From positions 2,480,001-2,544,000 of the forward strand of contig OZ243931.1 in the NCBI GenBank assembly GCA_965214055.1: a DNA stretch of 64,000 bases, in the 5' to 3' direction. Source of the stretch: WTGA01 sp965214055. Lineage in GTDB: Bacteria > Pseudomonadota > Gammaproteobacteria > Arenicellales > Poriferihabitantaceae. A program made the position numbers and the translations under genes. Shown piece after piece: positions 33,962-42,791 of this stretch (positions within the stretch are counted from its first letter, which is position 1; every line of letters begins with the position of its first letter). The notes under the pieces were generated by a model. That model made no database searches and was not told the origin of the DNA. It saw only the letters and a list, made by a program, of their open reading frames with translations.

Positions 33962-35077
33962 ATGATGAATTTTCCAAACAGATTAAAAACCGGTGTACTG
34001 GGCGCAGTGGCTTCCGTGCTACTGTCATGGGCCGGATTTGTATCCGCAGAGGGGTCGTTGAACGTGACCAACTGGGCGGAGTATATTGGCGAAGAAACCA
34101 TCGCAAATTTTGCAGCAGAATACGATATTGATGTGGTCTATGACAACTATGATTCCGTTGAAGCCATTGACTCCAAATTGTTGGCCGGTAACACCGGGTA
34201 TGACGTGGTCAGTCATGCGGGCAGCTCGGTCGCGCGCCTGATCCCGGCCGGGATTCTGCAGCCACTGGACAAATCGAGACTGGACAACTTCAAGCACATG
34301 CGTGCTGATGTGATGGACCAGGTTGGCAGTCAGTGGGACCCGGGAAACCAGTATTTTGTTCCATACATGTTTGGCACTCATGGGGTGACGTACAATGAAG
34401 AGTTGGTTCGGGCTACCTACCCCGATGCTCCAATCGGTTCCATGGACCTGGTGTTTGACCCCGCACATATGGAAAAACTGGCGGCGTGCGGCGTTTCGTT
34501 TCTGGATTCACCGACCGATGTCATTCCCATGGCATTGGCCTATATGGGCCTGGACCCCAATACAACCGACAAGGCGGACTATGCAGCGGTGGAGGAAATG
34601 CTGCTGAAAATCCGTCCCTATATCAAGACCTTTGACAACTATGCCTACCAACGGATGCCTGAGAAGGAATTCTGTCTCTGTGTTACCTGGGGTCCGGATG
34701 GATTGTTGGCGGTTGCGGGTGCCGAAGAGGCGAATACGGGAGTCGAACTCGATTTCTTTCTTCCCGCCGGCCAGGGTGCGGCCAATTTCTGGGTGGACGG
34801 CTGGGTGATTCCCGCGGATGCAGAGAATGTGGACAATGCGTACCTGTTTTTGAACTACATGATGCGACCGGAGGTGGCCGCCGAGGACAGCAACTTTACC
34901 TGGTATGCCTCTGCCAACAAGGATGCGTTCGATATGATCAATGTCGAGGTTACGAGCAGTCCTGCCGCCTATCCTGTTGCAGAGGATGTGGAGAAAATGT
35001 ATACACTTGGGGTATTGCCGCCAAAGATTGAACGGTTGCGAACCCGGACCTGGACCAACTTTAAAGCTGGACACTAA
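33962..35077 (+). CDS. potF: Polyamine ABC transporter substrate-binding protein (PotF-like)
   Basis: A periplasmic binding protein of the PotD/PotF family, about 371 residues. The start at 33962 follows GGGGGCAG and gives a signal peptide (NRLKTGVLGAVASVLLSWAGFVSAEG). Mature sequence begins SLNVTNWAEYIGEETIANF, with DVVYDNYDSVEAIDSKLLAG and GYDVVSHAGSSVARLI, then WGPDGLL and NFWVDGWVIPADAENVDNAYLFLNYMM, all typical. Gene order binding protein, ATPase, two permeases matches potFGHI (putrescine uptake). The true ligand may be another amine, given the catabolic genes that follow. Confidence 0.9.
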   Translation: MMNFPNRLKTGVLGAVASVLLSWAGFVSAEGSLNVTNWAEYIGEETIANFAAEYDIDVVYDNYDSVEAIDSKLLAGNTGYDVVSHAGSSVARLIPAGILQPLDKSRLDNFKHMRADVMDQVGSQWDPGNQYFVPYMFGTHGVTYNEELVRATYPDAPIGSMDLVFDPAHMEKLAACGVSFLDSPTDVIPMALAYMGLDPNTTDKADYAAVEEMLLKIRPYIKTFDNYAYQRMPEKEFCLCVTWGPDGLLAVAGAEEANTGVELDFFLPAGQGAANFWVDGWVIPADAENVDNAYLFLNYMMRPEVAAEDSNFTWYASANKDAFDMINVEVTSSPAAYPVAEDVEKMYTLGVLPPKIERLRTRTWTNFKAGH

Positions 35078-35093
35078 AGCACAACAGACAACC

Positions 35094-35124
35094 CAGGTGT
35101 GCAGTGTATACGGGAGCACACCTG
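35094..35124 (+). promoter_or_regulatory. Intercistronic hairpin between potF and potG
   Basis: A perfect 9-bp stem (CAGGTGTGC with GCACACCTG) and a 13-nt loop lie between the binding-protein stop and the ATPase start. No U-tract follows, so it is more likely an mRNA-stabilising or partial termination element that keeps binding protein expression above that of the transporter. Confidence 0.6.
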
Positions 35125-35142
35125 TTTCACGGGGAATAGGTA

Positions 35143-36291
35143 ATGCCTGCAGATAACCAAGAAATCCAGGATCAGCCCTGGCTGAACCCGGATGCCGAAC
35201 CGTTTATCCAGATCAAGGGGGTGACCAAGCAGTTCGGGGATTTTGTTGCCGTCAGCAGTGTTGACCTGGAAATATACAAGGGAGAGTTGTTCTGTTTGCT
35301 GGGGGGGTCCGGGTGCGGCAAGAGCACTCTGCTTCGCATGCTGGCCGGATTCGAAACCCCCACGGCCGGGTCCATCTTTATTGATGGCATTGAGATGAGC
35401 GATGTTCCCCCCTACGAACGTCCGGTCAATATGATGTTCCAGTCCTACGCCCTGTTTCCACATATGGACATTGAGAAAAATGTGGCTTATGGACTGAAAC
35501 GGGACGGGGTAGGCAAGGAGGAGATTCGATTGCGGGTCGCCGAAATGCTGGACATGGTGGAATTGACGGATTTTCGCAAGCGCAAGCCCCACCAGTTATC
35601 CGGGGGCCAGCGACAGCGCGTGGCACTGGCCAGGGCATTGGTGAAGCAACCCAAGGTATTGCTGCTCGATGAACCGCTGGCGGCCCTGGACAAGCGACTT
35701 CGTGAACGCACCCAGTTTGAATTGATGAATATCCAGGACCAGCTGGGGGTAACCTTTGTCGTGGTGACCCATGATCAGGAAGAGGCCATGACCCTGTCCA
35801 CTCGAATTGCCGTCATGGATGTCGGAAAATTTGTTCAGATCGGAACGCCAACGGAAATTTATGAATACCCGGACAACCGGATGGTTGCCGACTTTATTGG
35901 CTCCATCAACATGTTTGAGGGGCGGGTCACTGAAAATGGGGCGGACCATATCCGGGTTCGTTCCGCTGAGGCGGATTCGGAGTTTTTTATCGACCGCGGG
36001 CTGTCCATCAAGGAAGGCGCCAAAGTCTGGGTAGCGGTCCGTCCGGAAAAAATCAGGGTATCCAAATCCCTTCCCGACAATACGGATGAAAACTGGCTCC
36101 GTGGCAAGGTGGAGGAAATCGGTTATCTGGGAAGTCTTTCCACGTATCGGGTCCGGCTCAAAAACGGGAAAATCGTGGATGTGACCGTATCCAACCAGAT
36201 TCGTCCCAAGGATGGTCGGCATGTTGTGTACTGGGAGGATGAGGTGTATCTCCATTGGGATGCGGGCAGTCCGGTGGTCCTAACGAAATAG
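35143..36291 (+). CDS. potG: Polyamine ABC transporter ATPase (PotG-like)
   Basis: A 382-residue ABC ATPase. Walker A is LLGGSGCGKSTLLRMLAG (about 55-72), the Q-loop region MMFQSYALFPHM, signature LSGGQRQRVALARAL, Walker B VLLLDEPLAALD and the switch His in VVVTHDQEEAM. The C-terminal 130 residues form the TOBE-type regulatory domain of the PotA/PotG/MalK group (DFIGSINMFEGRV). It energises import of the amine bound by the potF product. The ATG at 35143 is preceded by GGGGAATAGG. Confidence 0.93.
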   Translation: MPADNQEIQDQPWLNPDAEPFIQIKGVTKQFGDFVAVSSVDLEIYKGELFCLLGGSGCGKSTLLRMLAGFETPTAGSIFIDGIEMSDVPPYERPVNMMFQSYALFPHMDIEKNVAYGLKRDGVGKEEIRLRVAEMLDMVELTDFRKRKPHQLSGGQRQRVALARALVKQPKVLLLDEPLAALDKRLRERTQFELMNIQDQLGVTFVVVTHDQEEAMTLSTRIAVMDVGKFVQIGTPTEIYEYPDNRMVADFIGSINMFEGRVTENGADHIRVRSAEADSEFFIDRGLSIKEGAKVWVAVRPEKIRVSKSLPDNTDENWLRGKVEEIGYLGSLSTYRVRLKNGKIVDVTVSNQIRPKDGRHVVYWEDEVYLHWDAGSPVVLTK

Positions 36292-36306
36292 CGGAACACC
36301 AGCATC

Positions 36307-37272
36307 ATGCCTCCATTGACAAAAACGCTGGGCAGTAGGGAGGAGGGGAATTCATCCCCCCAGACCCTGGCAAAAATACAGCACTTCCTGCAGTCGCAGT
36401 GGAAAACGGTGCTGATCGTTCTGCCTTTTTTCTGGTTGCTGCTTTTTTTCCTGGCTCCCTTCTTTATCATCCTCAAGATCAGTGTAGCCGAATCCCTCAT
36501 TGCCAGCCCGCCCTTTTCTCCGCTGTTCGAATGGACGAAGGATGGGGTCATGACCATACGCGTCATATTTGACAATTATGCGTACCTGTGGGAGGACGAG
36601 TTGTATGTCAACACGTACATCAGTTCCCTGAAAATTTCCGTCATCTCCACTGTATTGTGCCTGCTGATCGGATACCCCATGGCCTACGCCATTGTCCGCT
36701 CATCTCCCACGGCAAAAAATATCTTGTTGCTGATGGTCATTCTGCCGTTCTGGACCTCTTTTCTTTTGCGTGTCTATGCGTGGATGGGTTTGCTGGCGGA
36801 CCAGGGGCTGGTCAATGACCTGTTGATCTGGCTGGGTTTTATTGACAGCCCGGTACGGCTGATGTATTCCCATTTTGCGGTGTATGTCGGGATCGTTTAC
36901 ACCTATGTGCCATTCATGATCCTGCCGCTGTATGCCAACATGGAAAAACTGGACCTGACACTGCATGAAGCCGCTGCAGACCTTGGCGCAAAGCCGGCCA
37001 CCACTTTCCTCACGGTGACCCTGCCAATGACCTGGCCGGGCATTGCAGCCGGATCCCTGCTGGTTTTCATCCCCGCAACCGGTGAATTTGTCATACCGGA
37101 CCTGCTGGGCGGCGGGAATGTTTCCATGATTGGCCGGGTGCTGTACAACGAATTCCATGCCAATCATGACTGGCCGGTTGCCTCCGCGGTCGCCATCGCA
37201 TTGTTGATTTTGCTGGTGGTTCCCATGATGCTGTATCAACGTGTCCAGGCCAAGGAAACGGAAAGCGACTAG
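36307..37272 (+). CDS. potH: Polyamine ABC transporter permease (PotH-like)
   Basis: A 321-residue inner membrane permease with six predicted helices, starting with a hydrophobic segment at about 38-58 (VLIVLPFFWLLLFFLAPFFI). The EAA loop that contacts the ATPase is seen as LHEAAADLGAKPATTFLTVTLPMTWPGIAAG. LVFIPATGEFVIPDLLGG is characteristic of PotB/PotH. It starts 15 bp after potG, with the next permease 4 bp further on, so the four genes form one operon. Confidence 0.92.
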   Translation: MPPLTKTLGSREEGNSSPQTLAKIQHFLQSQWKTVLIVLPFFWLLLFFLAPFFIILKISVAESLIASPPFSPLFEWTKDGVMTIRVIFDNYAYLWEDELYVNTYISSLKISVISTVLCLLIGYPMAYAIVRSSPTAKNILLLMVILPFWTSFLLRVYAWMGLLADQGLVNDLLIWLGFIDSPVRLMYSHFAVYVGIVYTYVPFMILPLYANMEKLDLTLHEAAADLGAKPATTFLTVTLPMTWPGIAAGSLLVFIPATGEFVIPDLLGGGNVSMIGRVLYNEFHANHDWPVASAVAIALLILLVVPMMLYQRVQAKETESD

Positions 37273-37276
37273 ACCC

Positions 37277-38119
37277 ATGCAGAAGAAAAAATCCACATTT
37301 TTGCTCACCGTTCTGTGCTTTGGCATGGCATTTCTGTATATCCCGATGCTCATGCTGATCGTCTATTCCTTCAACTATTCGAAAATCGTCCCCGTATGGG
37401 GCGGATTTTCGATGCGGTGGTACGCCACTTTGTTTGAAAGTGAGGAGGTCTGGAATGCGCTGCTCCTGAGTATCAACATTGCCGTGGTCAACGCGACGTT
37501 TGCGACCCTGTTCGGTACCCTGGCCGGGCTGGCACTGGTCCGGTTCGGGCGGTTCCGGGGCCGGACATTGTTCGGGGGCATGATCACCGCGCCACTGGTC
37601 ATGCCGGAAGTGATTACGGGCCTGTCCCTGTTGATGTTATTCATCACGCTGAAAGAGTTTGTCGGCTGGCCCGACAAGCGTGGATTCACGACCATCACCA
37701 TTGCCCACATTACCTTTTCACTGGCGTACGTGGCCATCATCATCCAGTCGCGCCTGACCGGGATGGGGCAGGATTACGAAGAAGCGGCCCTGGACCTCGG
37801 TGCAAAGCCCCTGAGAGTATTGACGGATATCACGTTTCCCCTGCTCGCCCCCGGCATGGTGTCCGGTTGGCTGCTCGCGTTTACGTTGTCCCTGGATGAT
37901 CTGGTAATTGCCAGTTTCGTCACCGGGCCCGGTGCCAATACCCTGCCGATGCTCATCTATTCCCGGGTGCGGCTGGGCCTGCGTCCGGATATCAATGCCC
38001 TGGCAACGATCATCATCGTGACCGTGGCCGTGGGGGTCATCATCGCGGGATGGCTCATGTTCCGGCAGCAAAAACAGAAAGACAGAGAAATGCAGATGGC
38101 GGCGGCCGCCAACAAATAG
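37277..38119 (+). CDS. potI: Polyamine ABC transporter permease (PotI-like)
   Basis: A 280-residue permease. The ATG at 37277, 4 bp after the potH stop, is chosen over an upstream in-frame start that would overlap potH. Six hydrophobic helices start with LTVLCFGMAFLYIPMLMLIVYSF. The EAA loop is YEEAALDLGAKPLRVLTDITFPLLAPGMVSG and the PotC/PotI-type motif SLDDLVIASFVTGPG follows. It completes the transporter. The gene converges with the TetR-Rieske gene, with 35 bp between stops and a small GC hairpin in this gap (TCCCC/GGGGA). Confidence 0.92.
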   Translation: MQKKKSTFLLTVLCFGMAFLYIPMLMLIVYSFNYSKIVPVWGGFSMRWYATLFESEEVWNALLLSINIAVVNATFATLFGTLAGLALVRFGRFRGRTLFGGMITAPLVMPEVITGLSLLMLFITLKEFVGWPDKRGFTTITIAHITFSLAYVAIIIQSRLTGMGQDYEEAALDLGAKPLRVLTDITFPLLAPGMVSGWLLAFTLSLDDLVIASFVTGPGANTLPMLIYSRVRLGLRPDINALATIIIVTVAVGVIIAGWLMFRQQKQKDREMQMAAAANK

Positions 38120-38154
38120 GCCGCGTTCTGCTTTCCCCACCAGCGGGGAGGCCT

Positions 38155-39981
38155 TTACGCGACCATCCCGGCATTCACTGTGCTCACCTGTCCCTCGCCA
38201 GGGTGATGTTTCAGCTTGGCCACCGGCAACCTTTTTTGTATCTGGTGATGGAATCCGCGAACCCCGCTTTCAATGCTGGAAAGGATCGGTTCGGGAAAGG
38301 CGCTGGAGCGCATTCCATCCTGGAGTGTGCGTACATAGGTTTCATCCTCCCGCGCCGTGATCCGGTTAATCCGCCTGTTCAGGTATTGTGCCGCCCGGGT
38401 TTCCCGGCGGTTGTCCGGGTGGGCATAAACACCGCTACGCAGGATTGTCCGGTCGGTCCGTACTGGCAGGGTCATGTAGAACTCGATACAGTCCGGATAC
38501 AGGCCGATGACCATGCTCGGAAAAATGCCTCCATAGGACCATAACCTCTGGTTGGCTTTGGGGAGGTGATCGTAGTGCGGGAGCAGTTTCTGGTAATTTC
38601 GCACACTCCAGAGGGTGGCGGGTTGTTCATTGAGGGGGGCCAGGGAAACGGGGATTTCGGCAATGCAGGTGTCCCGGTAGTTTTTGCCGTAAAGCTGTTG
38701 CAGTGAAGGATGACCGACCGGGACGTGATACCCCTCATTGTCGATGTCATGAACGACTTTCCAGTTGTAGGGCAGGATTTCATCGTACCGGCCGTTGGCA
38801 ATGGGATGCATGTCCGGGATTCGGTAGGGCAGAAAATGGTCCTCGACGGGTTTCATCTTTTCGGACAGGGTGGAGTCCCCTCTGTCGAAGCGGATGAAAA
38901 TGAAACCCATCCAGATTTCAAGGTCCAAAGGGACCAGGCCATGGGATTCCTTGTGCAGGTGGTCGAAGGTGTTTTCGGCCGGAACGCCGATGAGTCGGCC
39001 ATCGTGCTGGTAGGTCCAGCCATGAAACGGACAGGTCAGGGTATGGGCACATTTGCCTGAGGGTTTTTCAAAGAGCTTGGCCCCCCGGTGCCGGCACACA
39101 TTGTGGAAGGCACGAATCTGGTTGTCATGGCCGCGAATCACCATGGCGCGTTCGCCCACGGCATCCAGGGTCAGGTAATGACGGGGCCCCGGCAGGTCAT
39201 TGACATGACCCACCAGAAGCCAGTTTTTTCTGAAAAGCGTCTCTTTTTCAAGTTCCAGGAATTCCGGGTCATAGTATGTCCAGACCGGCAGGGTGTCGCT
39301 GGTTTCCCGATCACTGGAAAGGCTCCCGGTCTCTGCTTGCCTGGATGGGGCAGGGGGGGAAGGGCTGTCCGGGAACAGGACCTGGAGATATTCGTGGCAG
39401 ACGTTACGGGCAACCTCGCGGTCGAATTTCTCGGGTTCATACAGCAGGTCCTGCCAGAATCCATCAATCAATCCTTCCAGTCCCCTGGATATGCTCGTGA
39501 CCCGGGAGGAAGAATAGCTCCTGTTCCCGGCACACACCTTTTTCACCTGTGCCAGCAGTGACCGTTGAAACCAGGCATCGAATTCACCGCAGATGCCCAG
39601 ATACTCCCTGCGCGCACTGCTTTCGCTGACAAAGGCATACCAGACTGCGATTTTGTCTGCAGTGCAGATTTCTTCGGAAAAACAGGTATCGATGACCAGC
39701 CCCAGGGTTTCCAGCGGGTCGTCGCTGAATTCAAATGCCAGCTGGACCTGGTAATGGGTTTCCTCGGCAATTGCCTGGAGTGTTCCCAACAGAAGCTGTT
39801 CCTTTCCCTGGAAATAAAACCCAATGGTGCCGGTGGACAACCCTGCCTCCCTGGCCACCCGCGCAACGGTGGTCTTGGACAATCCATGGGTACGGATCGT
39901 CCGCATGGTGGCGTCGATCAATTGCTGTTTCCGGAAATCCCTGACATTGCTGGCCGGGTGGTCATGGGGGGTGGGTCGCAT
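38155..39981 (-). CDS. TetR-family regulator fused to Rieske non-heme iron oxygenase
   Basis: One uninterrupted frame of 608 residues from the ATG at 39981. Residues about 15-200 are a TetR/BetI-type repressor: helix-turn-helix TIRTHGLSKTTVARVAREAG and STGTIGFYFQGKEQLLLGTL, followed by a helical ligand domain. A low-complexity linker (SPSPPAPSRQAETGSLSSDRE) leads into a Rieske oxygenase alpha subunit of the glycine betaine/carnitine demethylase type. The [2Fe-2S] site is CRHRGAKLFE and CPFHGW, the mononuclear iron site DNEGYHVPVGH, with a probable Asp ligand in REDETYVRTL. Both halves look complete. Divergent to a flavin amine oxidase and beside potFGHI, it suggests ligand sensing coupled to amine oxidation. 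A fusion of this kind is unusual to me. Confidence 0.85.
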   Translation of the reverse strand: MRPTPHDHPASNVRDFRKQQLIDATMRTIRTHGLSKTTVARVAREAGLSTGTIGFYFQGKEQLLLGTLQAIAEETHYQVQLAFEFSDDPLETLGLVIDTCFSEEICTADKIAVWYAFVSESSARREYLGICGEFDAWFQRSLLAQVKKVCAGNRSYSSSRVTSISRGLEGLIDGFWQDLLYEPEKFDREVARNVCHEYLQVLFPDSPSPPAPSRQAETGSLSSDRETSDTLPVWTYYDPEFLELEKETLFRKNWLLVGHVNDLPGPRHYLTLDAVGERAMVIRGHDNQIRAFHNVCRHRGAKLFEKPSGKCAHTLTCPFHGWTYQHDGRLIGVPAENTFDHLHKESHGLVPLDLEIWMGFIFIRFDRGDSTLSEKMKPVEDHFLPYRIPDMHPIANGRYDEILPYNWKVVHDIDNEGYHVPVGHPSLQQLYGKNYRDTCIAEIPVSLAPLNEQPATLWSVRNYQKLLPHYDHLPKANQRLWSYGGIFPSMVIGLYPDCIEFYMTLPVRTDRTILRSGVYAHPDNRRETRAAQYLNRRINRITAREDETYVRTLQDGMRSSAFPEPILSSIESGVRGFHHQIQKRLPVAKLKHHPGEGQVSTVNAGMVA

Positions 39982-40069
39982 GGTAAAATCCAATGGTATT
40001 GTAGATTGAACGATTATATAATATATTGCACAATAATTCAATTTCTGGGAAATTCATCTGGCGTCCACC
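39982..40069. promoter_or_regulatory. Divergent promoter region, possible TetR operator
   Basis: An AT-rich 88-bp gap between the TetR-Rieske fusion and the amine oxidase. ATTGAA near 40004 and TTCAAT near 40037 are inverted around an ATTATATAATATATTG core, and ATTG-CA-CAAT sits inside. The TetR domain could bind here and control both directions. This is inference. Confidence 0.4.
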
Positions 40070-41305
40070 ATGAAAACTAGAACAGCTGACTACCCCTTGG
40101 TAATTGTTGGAGCCGGTGCGGCAGGACTGGGAGCTTCCGAGGAAGCCGCCCGTCTGCAGGTGCCCCACCTCGTGCTGGAAGCCTCCCACCGGACCGGGGG
40201 ACGGGGATTGACCGAGTATCTGGAAGGCCGTTATCCGGTGGACCTGGGATGTCACTGGATGCATTCCCCGAGTGAGAATCCGTACGTCCAGTGGGCCGAT
40301 GAGTACGGTTTCGAGTATCAGTGTGAGCCGTACCGCTATGCCATGCATTTTGAAGGTGAATGGCTCGGTCCGGAAAAAAATCAGCAATATGATGCCTTTG
40401 TGACGAATTTCTATTCTTCTGTGAACGATCTGTATCGTCAGAATCCTGAATGCTCCATCATGGAGGGCATTGATGGGAGTAGCGAGTGGGCACCGTTTTT
40501 TTACTACTGGCTGTCTTTAATGCACTCCAATGATGTGGACCAGGTTTCCCTGGCGGATATCGTGGAAGACAATGATACGGGAGAGGACTGGCCGATCCGT
40601 GATGGCTATGGTGCCCTGATTGCCTGGCAGGGAAAAGACCGTCCTGTCCAGCTCAATTCCGCAGTCAACAAGATCGACTGGAGCCAACAACCGGTGCGCA
40701 TTGAAACCGGTCGAGGCATATTGACTGCGGAAGCAGTGTTGATCACGGTGTCAACAGGGGTCCTTGCGGCGGATCAGATTCGGTTTTATCCCAGGTTGCC
40801 GGTGAGGAAGCTGGAAGCGGTGCATGCCTTGCCCCTTGGAAACAGCAACTACCAGTTTTTCAGTTTTGACCCCGGGATGTTTGAGGATGCCCCGGAAAAT
40901 ATTCATTACTGGAATGGGGACCAGTCCGCGGCGTTGCGAATCCGGCCGTTTGGGATGCCCTGTTTGTTTACCAGTGCTGCAGGCCGGTTTGCCTGGTGGC
41001 TGGAAAAACAGGGGCCCGAGGCCTCCAGGGACTACCTGAGTGGTGTGCTGACAGATATCTTTGGCAGCACAGCCACCCGGGGACTCAGGGATTTCAAGGT
41101 CAGTGCCTGGGGATATGATCCCTGGATAAGAGGGGCCTATTCCTCCATGAAACCCGGGGTTTCAGGGATGCGCGAGGTCCTGGCAGAAACGGTGGATGAG
41201 CGCCTGTACTTCGCGGGTGAAGCGACCTTTCCGGATTTTGTGAACACCGCACATGGTGCGTATCTTTCCGGCAAGCGTGCGGTGCGGGAGTTTTGCCGCT
41301 ACTGA
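40070..41305 (+). CDS. FAD-dependent amine oxidase
   Basis: A 411-residue flavin amine oxidase of the monoamine/polyamine oxidase superfamily. The FAD dinucleotide motif is VIVGAGAAGLGASEEAARL with the acidic end at VLEAS and the RTGGRG motif (about 10-45). The C-terminal FAD motif is DERLYFAGEATFPDFVNTAHGAYLSGKRAV, and GCHWMH and ITVSTGVLAADQI are also typical. No signal peptide, so it is cytosolic. It oxidises an unknown amine to an aldehyde or ketone with ammonia and hydrogen peroxide. It is divergent from the TetR-Rieske gene and follows the polyamine transporter region, fitting amine breakdown. Confidence 0.88.
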   Translation: MKTRTADYPLVIVGAGAAGLGASEEAARLQVPHLVLEASHRTGGRGLTEYLEGRYPVDLGCHWMHSPSENPYVQWADEYGFEYQCEPYRYAMHFEGEWLGPEKNQQYDAFVTNFYSSVNDLYRQNPECSIMEGIDGSSEWAPFFYYWLSLMHSNDVDQVSLADIVEDNDTGEDWPIRDGYGALIAWQGKDRPVQLNSAVNKIDWSQQPVRIETGRGILTAEAVLITVSTGVLAADQIRFYPRLPVRKLEAVHALPLGNSNYQFFSFDPGMFEDAPENIHYWNGDQSAALRIRPFGMPCLFTSAAGRFAWWLEKQGPEASRDYLSGVLTDIFGSTATRGLRDFKVSAWGYDPWIRGAYSSMKPGVSGMREVLAETVDERLYFAGEATFPDFVNTAHGAYLSGKRAVREFCRY

Positions 41306-41430
41306 GGGTGTCTGAGGCATGCTGCCACATGCCGATTGCGGGTCACTGCATCGTGTTTTTCAAAACCGATAATTAGCCTAAAAATCATAGTTAAATCGAA
41401 ATCAATACAGAAATCTGTTATGAGTCGGAA

Positions 41431-42642
41431 ATGATTCATAGATTTCGAGTCAATAATTTCCAATCCATCCGGGAGGATGTGGAACTTGACCTGCGCATTC
41501 CCGGCACCACTCCCGAGATGTTCTGCTTCCGGGGCAGTCATTCTCGATCGGACATCCGCCTTCCGAGTGTCGTTATTCTGGTTGGCCCAAATGGGTCCGG
41601 AAAGACAGCCTTGCTGCGAGCCATGAAGGCAACCTTCCGGTTTGCGGAAGTCTCATACCGGCACCACCATTCAGACAGCACCGGCGAGTTTATTCCCTTC
41701 CTTTCGTCGGAGACCATAACCGCACCAACCCGTATCGAGATCGAATTTGATGCGTCGTGGCTCGATCCTGGTTCGGGAAAAGCCAACTCGCTACTTCGTT
41801 ACACCCTGGTGCTTGCCCGTGAGGGGGAGCCCGGACTCTCCCCCACCGTTGAGTACGAAGCACTACATGCCTTTCCGAAAGGACGCCCCAGGCGTGTCCT
41901 GGAGCGGAGCCGGGACGAGCCAATCTATATTTCCAGGGAATTGGGGGTCAAGCCACATGATGACCGCCTCTCTTGCATTCCGTCGAATGCTTCCGTGATC
42001 TCGGCCCTTGCTGAAATGGAAGCGGGGATTTTTCCCGAGATCTCGGATGACATCGGCGACGTGCAAACCAACCTTTATGGATCCGACCCGTGGTGGCCTG
42101 ATATAGAAACTGTAACCCGCTTCTACCAGGAAAAACCGGATCTGCTGGACAAGGTTTCCGACCAGCTGCAACGCCTTGACCTTGGGATTGGAGGCATTCA
42201 ACTCCTTCAACTTGGAGATGGTCAATGGAAGCTTGTTCTTGACCATCCAGACCTGGGCACATCGCTTCTTCTGGATCGTGAATCTGCAGGTACGCGTCAT
42301 CTGGTTCGCATCTTTCCTTCACTCCGCTTGGTTCTCGATGCCGGTCATCTGGCAGTCACGGATGCGCTGGACTCTGGTTTTCACCCGGACCTTTCCGCAG
42401 AGGTCCTGGGCTGGTTTCGACAGGAGCGAACCAACCCACGCAATGCACAACTGATTTGTACGCTTCAGAATCTGTCCGTGCTCAACGATCTTGAGAAGGA
42501 GGAGGTTTTCATCGTGCAGAAGGACCAGCACGGGGGCACTCACGTCCATGGAGCACGTGATGTCGCAGGCCTGCGGCGTGACGGCAGTCTCCAAAAGCTG
42601 TACCGCAGCGGCTCAATGGGCGGGTTGCCTGTCTTCGGGTAA
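41431..42642 (+). CDS. RloA/AbiLi-like AAA ATPase, Walker B altered
   Basis: A 403-residue ABC-type ATPase of the AAA_15/AAA_21 group found in RloAB/AbiL-like defence loci. Start MIHRFRVNNFQSIREDVELDL, Walker A VILVGPNGSGKTALLRAM (about 49-66), the signature-like DRESAGTRHLVRIFPSL and a C-terminal Walker B/switch region LAVTDALDSGFHPDLSAEVL. In relatives the Walker B is DELD with a catalytic Glu; here it is DALD, so ATP hydrolysis may be impaired. It is joined by TAATG to an RloB-like gene of which only the start remains. Assignment to RloA rests on this pairing and motifs. Confidence 0.78.
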   Translation: MIHRFRVNNFQSIREDVELDLRIPGTTPEMFCFRGSHSRSDIRLPSVVILVGPNGSGKTALLRAMKATFRFAEVSYRHHHSDSTGEFIPFLSSETITAPTRIEIEFDASWLDPGSGKANSLLRYTLVLAREGEPGLSPTVEYEALHAFPKGRPRRVLERSRDEPIYISRELGVKPHDDRLSCIPSNASVISALAEMEAGIFPEISDDIGDVQTNLYGSDPWWPDIETVTRFYQEKPDLLDKVSDQLQRLDLGIGGIQLLQLGDGQWKLVLDHPDLGTSLLLDRESAGTRHLVRIFPSLRLVLDAGHLAVTDALDSGFHPDLSAEVLGWFRQERTNPRNAQLICTLQNLSVLNDLEKEEVFIVQKDQHGGTHVHGARDVAGLRRDGSLQKLYRSGSMGGLPVFG

Positions 42643-42791
42643 TGCAGGCTCTTGGGCGAGTTATCCCCAAGCGAAAGCGAATTTTTATCGGTACCGAGGG
42701 CGAGAGTAAGGGGTCAGAAGGCGGTTCGGGCCGGACCCCGTCGGCCGCAAGGGATGAGATCGCTTTTCAGGCGGCCTGCAACCTGAACTGA
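42642..42791 (+). pseudogene. RloB-like gene, N-terminal stub
   Basis: A 49-codon frame starting in the TAATG overlap with the RloA-like gene. Residues 9-23 read PKRKRIFIGTEGESK, the typical RloB opening with its Toprim-like TEGES motif. After that the sequence turns into low-quality GSGRTPSAARD and ends, overlapping the 3' end of the convergent sulfotransferase gene. About 150 or more residues are missing, so the effector is dead. Confidence 0.65.
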
